A stretch of DNA of 56,939 bases from Nitrospirae bacterium GWB2_47_37 (GCA_001803635.1 MHDU01000028.1:1-56939), one strand, 5' to 3'; shown: positions 18,597 to 27,669, counted from the stretch's first letter. The notes: generated from the letters alone by a model not told the origin. A program made the numbers and translations.

Positions 18597-19070
18597 ATGG
18601 ACTTACAAAATGCGCCGCATACGGAAGAATACGAAGAGGAACTAAAGACTGCCCTTGTGTGCGAAAGCAACCCTGAATCGCAAAAAAACATAGCTTCCAT
18701 CATTCAGGAACTTAAATATTCCGTAGAGCTTTCGGCAAATCAGGGCGATACATTAGAGAAACTGCGTTTTAACCGGTACGACGTGATAGTTCTCAATGAA
18801 AAGTTCGACGCCAATTCTCCGGAAGAAAATAACGTATACAACATCCTGAAATTCATGCCCATGTCGACAAGACGCCATATCTTTCTTGCCTTAATCGGGC
18901 AGAATTTTCAGACAGGCGATCATGGGGCTGCATTTGCCGAAAGCGTAAATCTGGTAGTCAATGAAAAAGATCTTCCGAATTTAAAAACCGTTCTTAAGAA
19001 ATCCATCGCCGACAATGATCAGTTTTATAAAGTTTACAAGGAGAGCCTTATAAAAATGGGCAAGAGGTAA
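18597..19070 (+). CDS. Degenerate receiver-like (pseudo-receiver) protein
   Basis: A 157-residue protein that looks like a CheY-type receiver fold without its chemistry. The first strand reads TALVCESNPESQKNI where an acidic pair is expected. The third strand YDVIVLNEKF has asparagine at the position of the phosphorylated aspartate, and the later SVNLVVNEKDL lacks the conserved lysine-proline. It would therefore signal by binding rather than phosphorylation. It lies 8 bases after the pilU-like gene and is followed by a terminator, so it is the last gene of the pilT operon. A role in controlling the retraction ATPases is inference. Confidence 0.7.
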   Translation: MDLQNAPHTEEYEEELKTALVCESNPESQKNIASIIQELKYSVELSANQGDTLEKLRFNRYDVIVLNEKFDANSPEENNVYNILKFMPMSTRRHIFLALIGQNFQTGDHGAAFAESVNLVVNEKDLPNLKTVLKKSIADNDQFYKVYKESLIKMGKR

Positions 19071-19085
19071 CACGCTCTTGCCCAT
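19056..19085. terminator. Bidirectional terminator hairpin after pilT operon
   Basis: An 11-bp perfect inverted repeat, ATGGGCAAGAG and CTCTTGCCCAT, around an 8-base loop. The left side is preceded by TAAAA and the right side followed by GCATTAAAATACTTTT. It overlaps the end of the pseudo-receiver gene and lies 3 bases beyond the end of the convergent YtxH gene, so it can serve both. Confidence 0.75.
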
Positions 19086-19088
19086 GCA

Positions 19089-19283
19089 TTAAAATACTTT
19101 TCCTTTTACTTTTTCCGCGTATTCGACGGCCTGTTCTCTCATTTCTTCCGCAAGTTCGCGTATCTGTTTTCTCGTCTTTTTACCGGACTGCGGTGCCATA
19201 AGAAGGGCGACCCCCGCGCCTACAAGCCCGCCCGCGAGGAATGAAAAAAGCGCGACCAATGCCGTATTCTCGTCTCTGCTCAT
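19089..19283 (-). CDS. YtxH-family small membrane protein
   Basis: A 64-residue protein with a glycine-rich membrane segment (LFSFLAGGLVGAGVALLMAP) followed by the YtxH signature APQSGKKTRKQIRELAEE and an amphipathic helix. The family is linked to general stress responses in Firmicutes but its function is unknown. It has a good promoter upstream (TTGACA, 17 bases, TACTCT) and a GGAGG ribosome-binding site. Transcribed alone, convergent with the pilT operon. Confidence 0.85.
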   Translation of the reverse strand: MSRDENTALVALFSFLAGGLVGAGVALLMAPQSGKKTRKQIRELAEEMREQAVEYAEKVKGKVF

Positions 19284-19314
19284 AAATTAACCTCCATTGT
19301 CTTCTTTTATAGAA

Positions 19315-19343
19315 AGAGTATCAGGTAAGAGAGTCTCTGTCAA
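19315..19343 (-). promoter_or_regulatory. Promoter of the YtxH-family gene
   Basis: Reverse-strand TTGACA at 19343-19338, 17-base spacer, TACTCT at 19320-19315, about 30 bases before the start codon. The -35 box overlaps by two bases the hairpin that ends the ppdK transcript. Confidence 0.55.
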
Positions 19344-19373
19344 CCCCGTTAGAAATCTCCTTCTAACGGGGTT
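19342..19373 (-). terminator. Perfect 13-bp hairpin downstream of ppdK
   Basis: AACCCCGTTAGAA and its exact complement around a 6-base loop (ATCTCC), 12 bases past the ppdK stop. No long U tract follows on the reverse strand, so termination would depend on stem strength. Probably the ppdK terminator. Confidence 0.65.
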
Positions 19374-19385
19374 CGATATTCGACT

Positions 19386-22160
19386 TTATTTTTTGCCCTT
19401 CAATGCCGCCTGCGCCGCCGCGAACCTTGCGATAGGAACCCTGAACGGCGAACAGCTTACATAGTTCAGCCCTATCTTATGGCAGAATTCGACCGACTTC
19501 GGCTCCCCGCCGTGCTCGCCGCAAATGCCCATCTTCAGGTCTTTCTTAACGCCCCTGCCCTTTTCTACGGCCATGCGCATCATTACGCCGACGCCGTTTT
19601 GGTCTATGGTAATAAAGGGGTCTTCTTTAAGAACTCCGCTTTCTATGTAGAAAGGCAGGAACCTTCCGGCATCGTCCCTCGAAAGGCCGTAGGTCGTCTG
19701 TGTGAGGTCGTTTGTCCCGAACGAATAGAAGTCCGCGATATGCGCGATCTCATCCGCCGTTACGCATGCCCTTGGAAGCTCTATCATCGTACCTACCGTG
19801 TAAGGGACTTTAACTTTATATTCCTTCTGAACCCTTTCCGCGGTAGAAACAACAACCTCTCTCATATTCTTAAGCTCGTTCACATGCCCTACGAGCGGAA
19901 CCATGATTTCAGGAATAACCTTGACCTTTTCCTTAGCAAGCCCGCACGCGGCTTCCATTATAGCCTGCGCCTGCATTTCGTATATTTCGGGATACGTTAC
20001 GCCGAGACGGCAGCCCCTGTGTCCGAGCATGGGATTAAATTCGTGCAGCGACTTATTTTTCGCGTTCAGCCTTGCGAATGGAACTCCCATTTCATTCGCA
20101 AGTTCCTGAAGCTCTTTATCGGTGTGAGGCAGGAATTCATGGAGCGGCGGGTCGAGAAGCCTTATGGTAACGGGAAATCCGGCCATCGCCTTGAATATGC
20201 CCGCAAAATCCTGTCTCTGGAAAGGAAGGAGTTTTGCGAGCGCCCTCTTTCTTTCATCCACCGTATCGGAGAGTATCATTTCCCTCACGGCCTTTATCCT
20301 GTCGGGGCCGAAGAACATATGCTCCGTCCTGCAAAGGCCGATGCCCTCGGCGCCGAAGTTCCTCGCCGTAATCGCATCCTCCGGGGTATCCGCGTTTGTC
20401 CTTACCTTCAATGTCCTTAACTGATCCGCCCACTTCATAAGTTCCTTATACAATAAATTGCGATCCGGGTCGGCAGGCAGCAGATCGAGCTTGCCTTCGT
20501 ATACGCGTCCCTTTGTGCCGTTAAGGGTTATCCAATCGCCCTCTCTCAACGTCCTGCCGTTCACCTGTAATGTCTTCTTATGCACGTCTATATCGAGCGC
20601 CGAGCAGCCTACTATGCAGCATTTGCCCCATCCCCTCGCAACGAGCGCCGCGTGGCTTGTCATTCCTCCCTTTGCCGTGAGAATAGCCTCTGCCGCGTGC
20701 ATCCCGTGAACGTCTTCGGGCGAGGTCTCGCTCCTTACGAGTATGACCTTCTCCCCTTTCTTTGCCCACGCCTCCGCGTCGTCGGCGGTAAATACTATTT
20801 TTCCGACTGCGCCGCCCGGGCCTGCCGGGAGTCCCTTTGCGAGTTCCTCAGCCTTCTTTTCAGCCACAGGCGCAACGCTCGGATGCAAAAGCTCATCGAG
20901 CTGTTCGGGCTTCACCCTTAACACGGCGGTCTCTCTTGTAATGAGTTTTTCCCTTCCCATCTCGACAGCCATGCGGATCGCGGACTGACCGTTGCGCTTT
21001 CCGACTCTTGTCTGGAGCATCCAGAGCCTTCCGTCTTCTATAGTGAACTCTATGTCCTGCATGTCTCTATAATGTTTTTCGAGCTTTTTCTGGATGGCGA
21101 ACAATTCTTTATATAACTTAGGCATGCTTTCCTCGAGCGAAGAAAGATGCCTTGTATCGTCGGTCTTTCCGGCCTTGTTCACCGGATTCGGAGTCCTGAT
21201 GCCCGCGACAACGTCTTCACCCTGCGCGTTCGACAGCCACTCGCCGAAAAACATGTTCTCTCCCGTGGCCGGGTTGCGGGTAAACGCGACGCCTGTAGCG
21301 GAATTGTCTCCCGTATTTCCGAATACCATTGACTGCACGTTGACCGCGGTTCCCCAGTCATCCGGGATCTTCTCTATCCTTCTGTATGAGATCGCACGCT
21401 TTCCCATCCATGACTGAAAGACCGCGCCGATGCCTCCCATAAGCTGCTCCTGAGGGTCGTCCGGAAATTTCTTGCCGAGCGTATGCTTGATGATCACCTT
21501 GAATTCGTCGCAGAGTATTTTAAGATCGTCTACCGTAAGATCCGTATCGCTCTTGTATCCCTTATCCTTTTTCAGCACTTCCATCGCGTGCTCAAGTTTG
21601 TGGCGTATGGCATTGCCTTCCGCGGGATCTATCCCTGCGGCCTTTTCCATAACGACGTCGGAATACATCATAAGCAGACGGCGGTATGCGTCGTACACGA
21701 GCCGGTCGTTGTTCGTCTTCTTTATAAGAGCGGGGATCGTCTTTGTGGTAAGGCCTACGTTCAAAACCGTCTCCATCATGCCGGGCATTGAACTGCGCGC
21801 GCCCGACCGGACCGAAACGAGAAGCGGATTAACGGGATCTCCGAATTTTTTCCCCATTATCTTTTCGACCTTTGACATTGCGGCATCTATCTGAGGATTT
21901 AATTCCCCGGGGTATTTCTTATTGTTTTTGTAGTAAAGGGTGCAGACTTCCGTGGTTATGGTAAAACCCGGCGGAACCGGTATGCCTAAATTTACCATCT
22001 CCGCCAGATTGGCGCCCTTTCCCCCAAGAAGGTTCTTCATCTCCGATTTGCCGTCGGCCTTTCCTCCGCCGAAAAAGTAGACATACTTCCGTGACTTCGC
22101 AGATTTCACCGGCATGGCAGCCTTTGCCGGTTTTTTTGTTTTTTTGACGACCTTTCCCAT
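19386..22160 (-). CDS. ppdK: Pyruvate, phosphate dikinase
   Basis: Interconverts pyruvate, ATP and phosphate with PEP, AMP and pyrophosphate; in anaerobes it serves gluconeogenesis or energy-saving glycolysis. After a basic alanine-rich leader of about 25 residues, the ATP-grasp domain begins YVYFFGGGKADGKSEMKNLL and contains SVRSGARSSMPGMMETVLNVG. The phosphohistidine motif is GGMTSHAALVARGWGKCCIVG, mid-protein. The C-terminal PEP/pyruvate barrel has RLLDPPLHEFLPH, the FSFGTNDLTQTTYG segment and the catalytic cysteine in GICGEHGG. The length of 924 slightly exceeds the usual ~880 because of the lysine-rich N-terminus. Single-gene transcript with a hairpin at its 3' end. Confidence 0.97.
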   Translation of the reverse strand: MGKVVKKTKKPAKAAMPVKSAKSRKYVYFFGGGKADGKSEMKNLLGGKGANLAEMVNLGIPVPPGFTITTEVCTLYYKNNKKYPGELNPQIDAAMSKVEKIMGKKFGDPVNPLLVSVRSGARSSMPGMMETVLNVGLTTKTIPALIKKTNNDRLVYDAYRRLLMMYSDVVMEKAAGIDPAEGNAIRHKLEHAMEVLKKDKGYKSDTDLTVDDLKILCDEFKVIIKHTLGKKFPDDPQEQLMGGIGAVFQSWMGKRAISYRRIEKIPDDWGTAVNVQSMVFGNTGDNSATGVAFTRNPATGENMFFGEWLSNAQGEDVVAGIRTPNPVNKAGKTDDTRHLSSLEESMPKLYKELFAIQKKLEKHYRDMQDIEFTIEDGRLWMLQTRVGKRNGQSAIRMAVEMGREKLITRETAVLRVKPEQLDELLHPSVAPVAEKKAEELAKGLPAGPGGAVGKIVFTADDAEAWAKKGEKVILVRSETSPEDVHGMHAAEAILTAKGGMTSHAALVARGWGKCCIVGCSALDIDVHKKTLQVNGRTLREGDWITLNGTKGRVYEGKLDLLPADPDRNLLYKELMKWADQLRTLKVRTNADTPEDAITARNFGAEGIGLCRTEHMFFGPDRIKAVREMILSDTVDERKRALAKLLPFQRQDFAGIFKAMAGFPVTIRLLDPPLHEFLPHTDKELQELANEMGVPFARLNAKNKSLHEFNPMLGHRGCRLGVTYPEIYEMQAQAIMEAACGLAKEKVKVIPEIMVPLVGHVNELKNMREVVVSTAERVQKEYKVKVPYTVGTMIELPRACVTADEIAHIADFYSFGTNDLTQTTYGLSRDDAGRFLPFYIESGVLKEDPFITIDQNGVGVMMRMAVEKGRGVKKDLKMGICGEHGGEPKSVEFCHKIGLNYVSCSPFRVPIARFAAAQAALKGKK

Positions 22161-22255
22161 GTATTCCCTCCGGATATAATTTGAAAAATAGAAAAGCCCT
22201 ATAATTTATCCCAACCAAGCTGAAAATTTCAAGGAAACAATGGGATTGACGAATT

Positions 22256-23884
22256 TCAGATCCCGAACTCCTTCATCTTCAATTCCTTCCTCTTTATCTT
22301 CCCGCTTATGGTTTTAGGCAGGTCTTCGACGAATTCCACCTTTCGGGGATATTTATACGGCGCGGTATTTTTCTTCACGAATTCCTGAAGCTCCTTAATC
22401 AACGCCGCCGAAGGACTATAAGCCTGCGTTAAAACAATGAATGCCTTAACCACCTCGCCCCTTACTTCATCCGGGCTTGCGACAACGGCCGATTCCTTTA
22501 CTGCGGGATGTTTAATCAAAACGCTCTCTATTTCAAAAGGCCCGATCCTGTAGCCCGACGTAAGGATCACATCATCCGCCCTTCCCACGAACCAGAAGCA
22601 GCCGTCTTCATCCTTATACGCCCTGTCTCCTGTTATATACCGTTGCCCCCGCATGGTCTTTTCCGTAGCATGAGGATTTCCCATGTATTCCTTAAATAAC
22701 CCTATCGGCCTTTCCGGTTTTACCTTTATCGCTATGTCTCCTTCCGTATTCGGAGGGAGGATATTTCCATCTTCATCGATAACATCGACAATGAATCCGG
22801 GCACAGGCCTGCCCATAGAGCCGGGCTTTACGGAAAGACATCTGAAGTTCGCCAATATATTTACCGTCTCTGTCTGTCCGTATCCGTCATAAATATATAG
22901 TCCCGTCCTCTCCTTCCATATTTCGATTATCTCCCTGTTAAGCGGCTCCCCTGCCGCGACAAAATGGCGCACTGCCTTAAAATGTAATCTTCCGGCGGGG
23001 ATTTCCTTGACCATCATCCTGTAAGCCGTAGGCGGCCCGCATAATGTTGTAACCGGATATTTCTGCAATACATCCATTATCGCCGACGGCTCGAACTTAC
23101 CTTTTTTATGAAATGAAAAAATCGTCGCTCCCATGTGCCAGGGCCCGAAAAGGCTCGACCACGCAGCCTTTGCCCATCCTGTGTCGGAGAGATTCCAGTG
23201 AATGTCTCCGGGCCTTAAATCGAGCCAGTATTTGCCTGTTACCATATGGGCAAGCGGATAAGATGCATGCGTATGAAGGACCATCTTGGGAGGCCCTGTA
23301 GTGCCTGATGTGAAATAGATCAATGCAGGCTCATCCGCAAATGCCCTCTCGCCTTCAAAGGCATCCGCATTGTCCCTCGCGGCAATATAATCAAGCACTC
23401 CTTCTCTCTTTCCTACGCTTATAAGAAACGGCTTTGCGGACGAATTATTTACAGCCTCTTCCACCTTCGGCGCGTCTTCTTCTGTTGCGATAACAGCCTT
23501 TATATCCGCTGCCGAAAGCCTGTATTCGATGTCCTTCGCCGTCAAAATAGTAGTTGCGGGAATAGGTATGGCATTAAGCCTCATGAGGGCAAGCATTATC
23601 TCCCACCATTCCGGAATATTCGGAAGCATTACGAGCACTTTGTCGCCCTTTTTAATTCCAGATTTTTTGAATGCAGCCGCGCCCTTTGACGAAAGGAGTT
23701 TCAATTCATTAAATGAAAATTTCTTTTCGGCATTGCCGTCCGTCCAGAAAAGCGCTGCTTCATTTGGGATAGAGGCTGCCCATTTGTCGAATACATCGAG
23801 GGGGAAAGAAAATCTTTCGGGGACAGGGAAGGAAAATTCCCTATATTCTTTTTCATAGTCTGTCATGTTGGGCGTCTTTTCCAT
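22256..23884 (-). CDS. AMP-forming acyl-CoA synthetase (ACS/medium-chain type)
   Basis: Adenylate-forming ligase activating a carboxylic acid to its CoA thioester. Motifs in order: the phosphate loop YFTSGTTGPPKMVLHTH, the WNLSDTGWAKAAW segment, YDGYGQTETVN (A5), ITGDRAYKDEDGCFWFVGR with the hinge aspartate (A7-A8), SGYRIGPFEIES, and the catalytic lysine in KTISGKIKRKEL (A10). The 542-residue length and the WNLSDTGWAK region match medium-chain or short-chain synthetases (ACSM-like) rather than the ~650-residue acetyl-CoA synthetase. Substrate not determined. A membrane protein gene lies 19 bases upstream. Confidence 0.92.
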   Translation of the reverse strand: MEKTPNMTDYEKEYREFSFPVPERFSFPLDVFDKWAASIPNEAALFWTDGNAEKKFSFNELKLLSSKGAAAFKKSGIKKGDKVLVMLPNIPEWWEIMLALMRLNAIPIPATTILTAKDIEYRLSAADIKAVIATEEDAPKVEEAVNNSSAKPFLISVGKREGVLDYIAARDNADAFEGERAFADEPALIYFTSGTTGPPKMVLHTHASYPLAHMVTGKYWLDLRPGDIHWNLSDTGWAKAAWSSLFGPWHMGATIFSFHKKGKFEPSAIMDVLQKYPVTTLCGPPTAYRMMVKEIPAGRLHFKAVRHFVAAGEPLNREIIEIWKERTGLYIYDGYGQTETVNILANFRCLSVKPGSMGRPVPGFIVDVIDEDGNILPPNTEGDIAIKVKPERPIGLFKEYMGNPHATEKTMRGQRYITGDRAYKDEDGCFWFVGRADDVILTSGYRIGPFEIESVLIKHPAVKESAVVASPDEVRGEVVKAFIVLTQAYSPSAALIKELQEFVKKNTAPYKYPRKVEFVEDLPKTISGKIKRKELKMKEFGI

Positions 23885-23903
23885 ATAAATTTCCCTCGCA
23901 AAT

Positions 23904-24512
23904 TTAAAGCATCATGAGTATGCCGACGATTGCCGTGCCTGCCGTGCCTGCAATTGCAAAAACCTCCAGCAATCCGCCTATCCAGCCCAGCTTTTGGATC
24001 CAAAGCCCGGCGCATATTCCTCCAAAATATCCTATGACAAGCCCTGCAAGACCATCCATCACGCGCATCCACCGGGAATGATCGAACCCTATCTTTCCGG
24101 CAGTTATTCCTGCAACGGCTCCAAAAATTACAAAAAAAAGAAAAACAGAAACCTTGAACCTCTCAAACGAAGGACTGCATCCTGCTTGAGAATAAATGCT
24201 GTGTATGAACAGGGCCAAAAAGCCTGCAGCTCCGATGCCTCCTATCAGCCATCCAAGAATCGAGCCTTTAGAAAGTCCCGAACTTATCCCCAAAACAGCG
24301 GCAGCAAACGAAACAACCGCAAGTACCGGCATTTCGATCGGGATATGATCCCTGAAAGGAGATTCATATTCATCTTTCTTAGGGACCAAGATATTCCGGA
24401 GGATCGAAGGGAAATATCGTAAATGGAAGTCGAGAGAAAAAAATCTTGGGGGTCTCGCCGCTATCTTGCCCATGCGCTTATTGTAATATGTAAAGGGACG
24501 CGGGTCAAACAA
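23904..24512 (-). CDS. Hypothetical multi-spanning membrane protein
   Basis: About 202 residues with an N-terminal cytoplasmic part of roughly 60 residues and then five predicted membrane segments rich in glycine and alanine (for example PVLAVVSFAAAVLGISSGLS, FKVSVFLFFVIFGAVAGITA and the C-terminal FAIAGTAGTAIVGILMML). I do not recognise the family. An ATG at codon 14 (MGKIAARPP) is an equally plausible start. It lies just upstream of the acyl-CoA synthetase on the same strand and divergent from htpG. Confidence 0.7.
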   Translation of the reverse strand: MFDPRPFTYYNKRMGKIAARPPRFFSLDFHLRYFPSILRNILVPKKDEYESPFRDHIPIEMPVLAVVSFAAAVLGISSGLSKGSILGWLIGGIGAAGFLALFIHSIYSQAGCSPSFERFKVSVFLFFVIFGAVAGITAGKIGFDHSRWMRVMDGLAGLVIGYFGGICAGLWIQKLGWIGGLLEVFAIAGTAGTAIVGILMML

Positions 24513-24584
24513 AAAATTTCAAAGGCCAAACTCCAGATTGTGCTACACCTTGACTTTTTTCATCGTATGAATAAAAAATATGTT

Positions 24585-24611
24585 TTAGCACTCTACGCAT
24601 TAGAGTGCTAA
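24585..24611 (+). promoter_or_regulatory. Perfect CIRCE element (HrcA operator) upstream of htpG
   Basis: TTAGCACTC, nine bases, GAGTGCTAA: an exact match to the CIRCE consensus bound by the heat-shock repressor HrcA. It ends 27 bases before the htpG ATG, overlapping the expected transcription start, with TTGACT at 24550-24555 as a candidate -35. CIRCE normally controls groESL and dnaK operons; here it directly precedes htpG. Confidence 0.92.
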
Positions 24612-24638
24612 AATTCTATCGAAAGGTGATTAATAACC

Positions 24639-26549
24639 ATGACAATGCAGAAACACGAATTCAAAACCGAAGTCAAACAGATACTTGATTTAATGATCCA
24701 CTCGCTTTATTCCCACAAAGAAGTATTCCTCCGAGAGCTTATTTCAAATAGCTCCGACGCCATAGATAAGGCCCGCTACGAATCCCTTACAAATCCGGAT
24801 ATCATGGAAGGCGGCGCTGAGTGGAAAATAAAAATAACCGCGGATAAGGACGCCGGCACGCTTACCGTAAGCGACAACGGCATCGGCATGACGGAGGAAG
24901 AAATAATCAAGGCCCTCGGCACAATAGCCCACTCCGGCACAAAGGAATTTCTCAAGGCATTGCAGGACGCCAAACTCAACGACAACCCGGAACTCATAGG
25001 CCAGTTCGGGGTCGGGTTCTATTCATCCTTTATGATTGCGGATAAAGTCACCGTAATATCACGCAAGGCAGGCTCGAAAGACAAAAAGGCTATCCGATGG
25101 GAATCCACGGCAGACGGCTCATTCACCGTCGAGGCCGCGGAAAAAGAGACAAGAGGCACGGATGTGATGCTTCACATGAAAGAGGATGAAAAGAAATATC
25201 TCGAACCGTGGGAGATTAAAGACGTCATAAAAAAATATTCGGATTTTATCGAGCATCCTATTGTTATGGATATTGAAAAAGAGCAGGAGTCCTCTCTCGA
25301 TAAGGGCAAGAAAATAAAGGTAAAAGAAGAAGAGACAATAAACTCACAAAAAGCGCTCTGGCTTAAAGGAAAGGACGAAATTTCGCAAGAGGAACATAAT
25401 GAGTTTTACCGCCATATATCCCATGATTTTTCTGACCCGGCAAAGATAATACACTACAGGGCTGAAGGCACATCCGAATTCGCTTCGCTGCTCTATATCC
25501 CTGAAAAGGCCCCTTATGGAATTCTTTTCAGGGATTACAAAATAGGGCCTATGCTTTATGTGAAAAGGGTAAAGATAATGGACAACTGCGAAGACCTTAT
25601 CCCCCCGTATCTGCGCTTTGTCAAAGGGGTTGTGGATTCATCCGACCTGCCGCTGAACGTATCGCGCGAAATGCTCCAGAACAACAGACAGGTTGAAGTA
25701 ATCAAAAAAAGCATCACCAAAAAAATACTCGATACGCTTTCCGAAATGAAGCAGAACGACTACGAAAAATATATATCCTTCCACAAAGAGTTCGGCAGGG
25801 TGATCAAGGAAGGGCTCCATTACGATTTTTCGAGGCGCGAATCCATAGCAGACCTGCTCCTCTTTGAATCGACAAAAACCGAGCCGGATAAATACACCAC
25901 AATGCAAAATTATGTCGAAGGCATGAAGGAAAAACAGGAAGATATTTATTACATATCCGCGCAGACGCGGCAGGAAGCGCTCCAATCCCCTTACCTCGAA
26001 AACTTCCTCGATAAAGGATACGAAGTCCTTATTATGACGGATGATATAGATGAACTGCTTATGGCCGGTTTTGAATACAAAGGCAAAAAACTTAAATCCG
26101 TCATAAAGGGCGACGTGTCATTTGAAGGAAAGGACAAAAAAGAGCGCGAGGCTGAAACAAAAGAGTTTGCAGGAATTATTAACCTCATCAAAGATACTTT
26201 GAGAGACGACATAAAAGACGCACGGCTTTCGTCGAGGCTTAAAGATTCGCCGTGCTGCCTTGTATCCGACGAGGGGGATATCGACCCGCAGATGGAGAAA
26301 GTATTCAGGGCAATGGGACAGGAGCCTCCGGTGAGCAAGAGAATACTTGAGATAAACGCAGGGCATCCGCTGTTTTCGGCAATGAAAGCGGCTTATGAAA
26401 AAAACGCGGCAAGCGCGGAACTCGCGGAGAATATAAAGCTGCTGTATGATCAGGCGCTTATTCTTGAAGGCTCGAAACCGAAAAATCCGGCTGAATTCGC
26501 AAAAGCGGTAGCAAGGCTTATGGTCGCCGCAATTGAAAAAAATGCATAA
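24639..26549 (+). CDS. htpG: Molecular chaperone HtpG (Hsp90)
   Basis: ATP-driven dimeric chaperone of 636 residues. The N-terminal GHKL ATPase domain has ELISNSSDAIDKARYE (catalytic glutamate and metal-binding asparagine), VSDNGIGMTEEEI, and GQFGVGFYSSFM. The middle domain carries DSSDLPLNVSREMLQ with the conserved arginine, and the C-terminal dimerisation domain ends near LYDQALILEGSKP. The ATG at 24639 has AAGGTGAT 8 bases upstream. Control by HrcA is strongly suggested by the CIRCE element. Confidence 0.97.
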   Translation: MTMQKHEFKTEVKQILDLMIHSLYSHKEVFLRELISNSSDAIDKARYESLTNPDIMEGGAEWKIKITADKDAGTLTVSDNGIGMTEEEIIKALGTIAHSGTKEFLKALQDAKLNDNPELIGQFGVGFYSSFMIADKVTVISRKAGSKDKKAIRWESTADGSFTVEAAEKETRGTDVMLHMKEDEKKYLEPWEIKDVIKKYSDFIEHPIVMDIEKEQESSLDKGKKIKVKEEETINSQKALWLKGKDEISQEEHNEFYRHISHDFSDPAKIIHYRAEGTSEFASLLYIPEKAPYGILFRDYKIGPMLYVKRVKIMDNCEDLIPPYLRFVKGVVDSSDLPLNVSREMLQNNRQVEVIKKSITKKILDTLSEMKQNDYEKYISFHKEFGRVIKEGLHYDFSRRESIADLLLFESTKTEPDKYTTMQNYVEGMKEKQEDIYYISAQTRQEALQSPYLENFLDKGYEVLIMTDDIDELLMAGFEYKGKKLKSVIKGDVSFEGKDKKEREAETKEFAGIINLIKDTLRDDIKDARLSSRLKDSPCCLVSDEGDIDPQMEKVFRAMGQEPPVSKRILEINAGHPLFSAMKAAYEKNAASAELAENIKLLYDQALILEGSKPKNPAEFAKAVARLMVAAIEKNA

Positions 26550-26554
26550 AAACT

Positions 26555-26597
26555 CTTAATATGGCATAATACAATAAAACGAATAAACCATATTAAG
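26555..26597. promoter_or_regulatory. 10-bp inverted repeat flanking the fic promoter region
   Basis: CTTAATATGG at 26555-26564 and its exact complement at 26588-26597 enclose 23 AT-rich bases containing CATAAT at 26565-26570, a possible -10 box. It could be an operator for an autoregulator or the htpG terminator stem. It ends 17 bases before the fic ATG. Confidence 0.4.
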
Positions 26598-26613
26598 AAG
26601 GCGGTAAAAACTT

Positions 26614-27558
26614 ATGCGCTATTTAGACCCGAAAATAATAGCCAATCTGGATGAAAAACTATCCCTGTTGAATTCCTACCGTCCTCTTCCGCAGGCATCC
26701 GTCCGAAAACTGAGGGAGCAATTCGGGATAGAGATGACATACAATTCAAACGCGATTGAAGGAAACAGTCTCACGCTTAAAGAAACCTTCCTCGTTATCA
26801 AGGAAGGTCTTACTATAAAGGGCAAGCCGCTTAGTGACCATATCGAGGCGAAAAACCACACAGAAGCTCTGGAATATCTTTATGAATTGATTGATAAAGA
26901 CAGCCGCAGCACGATTTCAGAACGCCTGATAAGGGAATTGAACCATATTGTTATGAGGGACATTGATAAAGAATGGGCAGGCAGATACAGAAACAGCAAT
27001 GTGATCATCGGAGGGGCGGATCATACGCCGCCGGAGGCGCTCGATGTGCCGCTGTTGATGCAGGAACTTATTGATTTGGTACGGCGGAAGAAAAAAGTCC
27101 TGCATCCTGTTGAATTGGCGGCTGTCCTCCACCACAGGCTCGTCAACATCCATCCCTTTTTGGACGGCAACGGACGCACCTCGCGGCTTGCGATGAATAT
27201 AATCCTGATGCAGTCTGGATTTCCTTTGGCGGTTATTCTGAAAAACGACAGGAAGAAGTATTACAGGACGCTCGCAGAGGCGGACAGGGGGAACTATCCG
27301 CCGTTTGTAAGGTTTATCGCACAAGCTGTCCAGCGGTCGCTTAATATCTACCTTAAAGTGCTGACTCCGGCAAGAAAAAACAAGGAGCATTTTATCCCAT
27401 TGTCAGAGCTTGCGAAAGACTCAAAGTTCACGGGGAAATATCTCAATCTTCTGGCGAGAAACGGAAAACTTGAGGCGCACAAAGAGAGGCGCAACTGGCT
27501 GTCGTCAAAAGAAGCGCTTAAGAGATATCTTGATGGAAGGGAAAGAAAAAGAAAATGA
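26614..27558 (+). CDS. Fic-family adenylyltransferase (class II)
   Basis: A 314-residue protein that would transfer AMP to a target hydroxyl. The catalytic motif HPFLDGNGRTSR is complete at 180-191. The inhibitory helix S-N-A-I-E-G-N is at 45-51, N-terminal to the Fic core, which makes this a self-inhibited class II Fic protein not needing a separate antitoxin. A C-terminal winged-helix-like segment (IPLSELAKDSKFTGKYLNLLARNGKLEAH) follows. The target is unknown. It opens the 26.6-29.8 kb accessory island. The ribosome-binding site is weak. Confidence 0.9.
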   Translation: MRYLDPKIIANLDEKLSLLNSYRPLPQASVRKLREQFGIEMTYNSNAIEGNSLTLKETFLVIKEGLTIKGKPLSDHIEAKNHTEALEYLYELIDKDSRSTISERLIRELNHIVMRDIDKEWAGRYRNSNVIIGGADHTPPEALDVPLLMQELIDLVRRKKKVLHPVELAAVLHHRLVNIHPFLDGNGRTSRLAMNIILMQSGFPLAVILKNDRKKYYRTLAEADRGNYPPFVRFIAQAVQRSLNIYLKVLTPARKNKEHFIPLSELAKDSKFTGKYLNLLARNGKLEAHKERRNWLSSKEALKRYLDGRERKRK

Positions 27559-27640
27559 CTATTTCACTTTTGACTTTTGCTCTCGTGGTCGCTTTAGCAA
27601 TGCGCAGACATATTGGCTGGATAAATGTGCCTGTCTTTTT
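27556..27640 (+). repeat. Direct repeat, left copy, flanking the RelE/HigB-like TA pair
   Basis: Starts at the fic stop with TGACTATTTCACTTTTGACT and continues through GCTCTCGTGGTCGCTTTAGC. It matches, with about 80 percent identity over some 75 bases, the copy at 28372-28460 that follows the antitoxin gene. Confidence 0.75.
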
Positions 27641-27669
27641 TCATGTACTTTTTTCATTATTGACAAATG

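Noticed and set aside
19479-20420. 313-codon plus-strand frame opposite ppdK
   Set aside because: Antisense shadow of conserved PPDK coding sequence, no ribosome-binding site and no motif.
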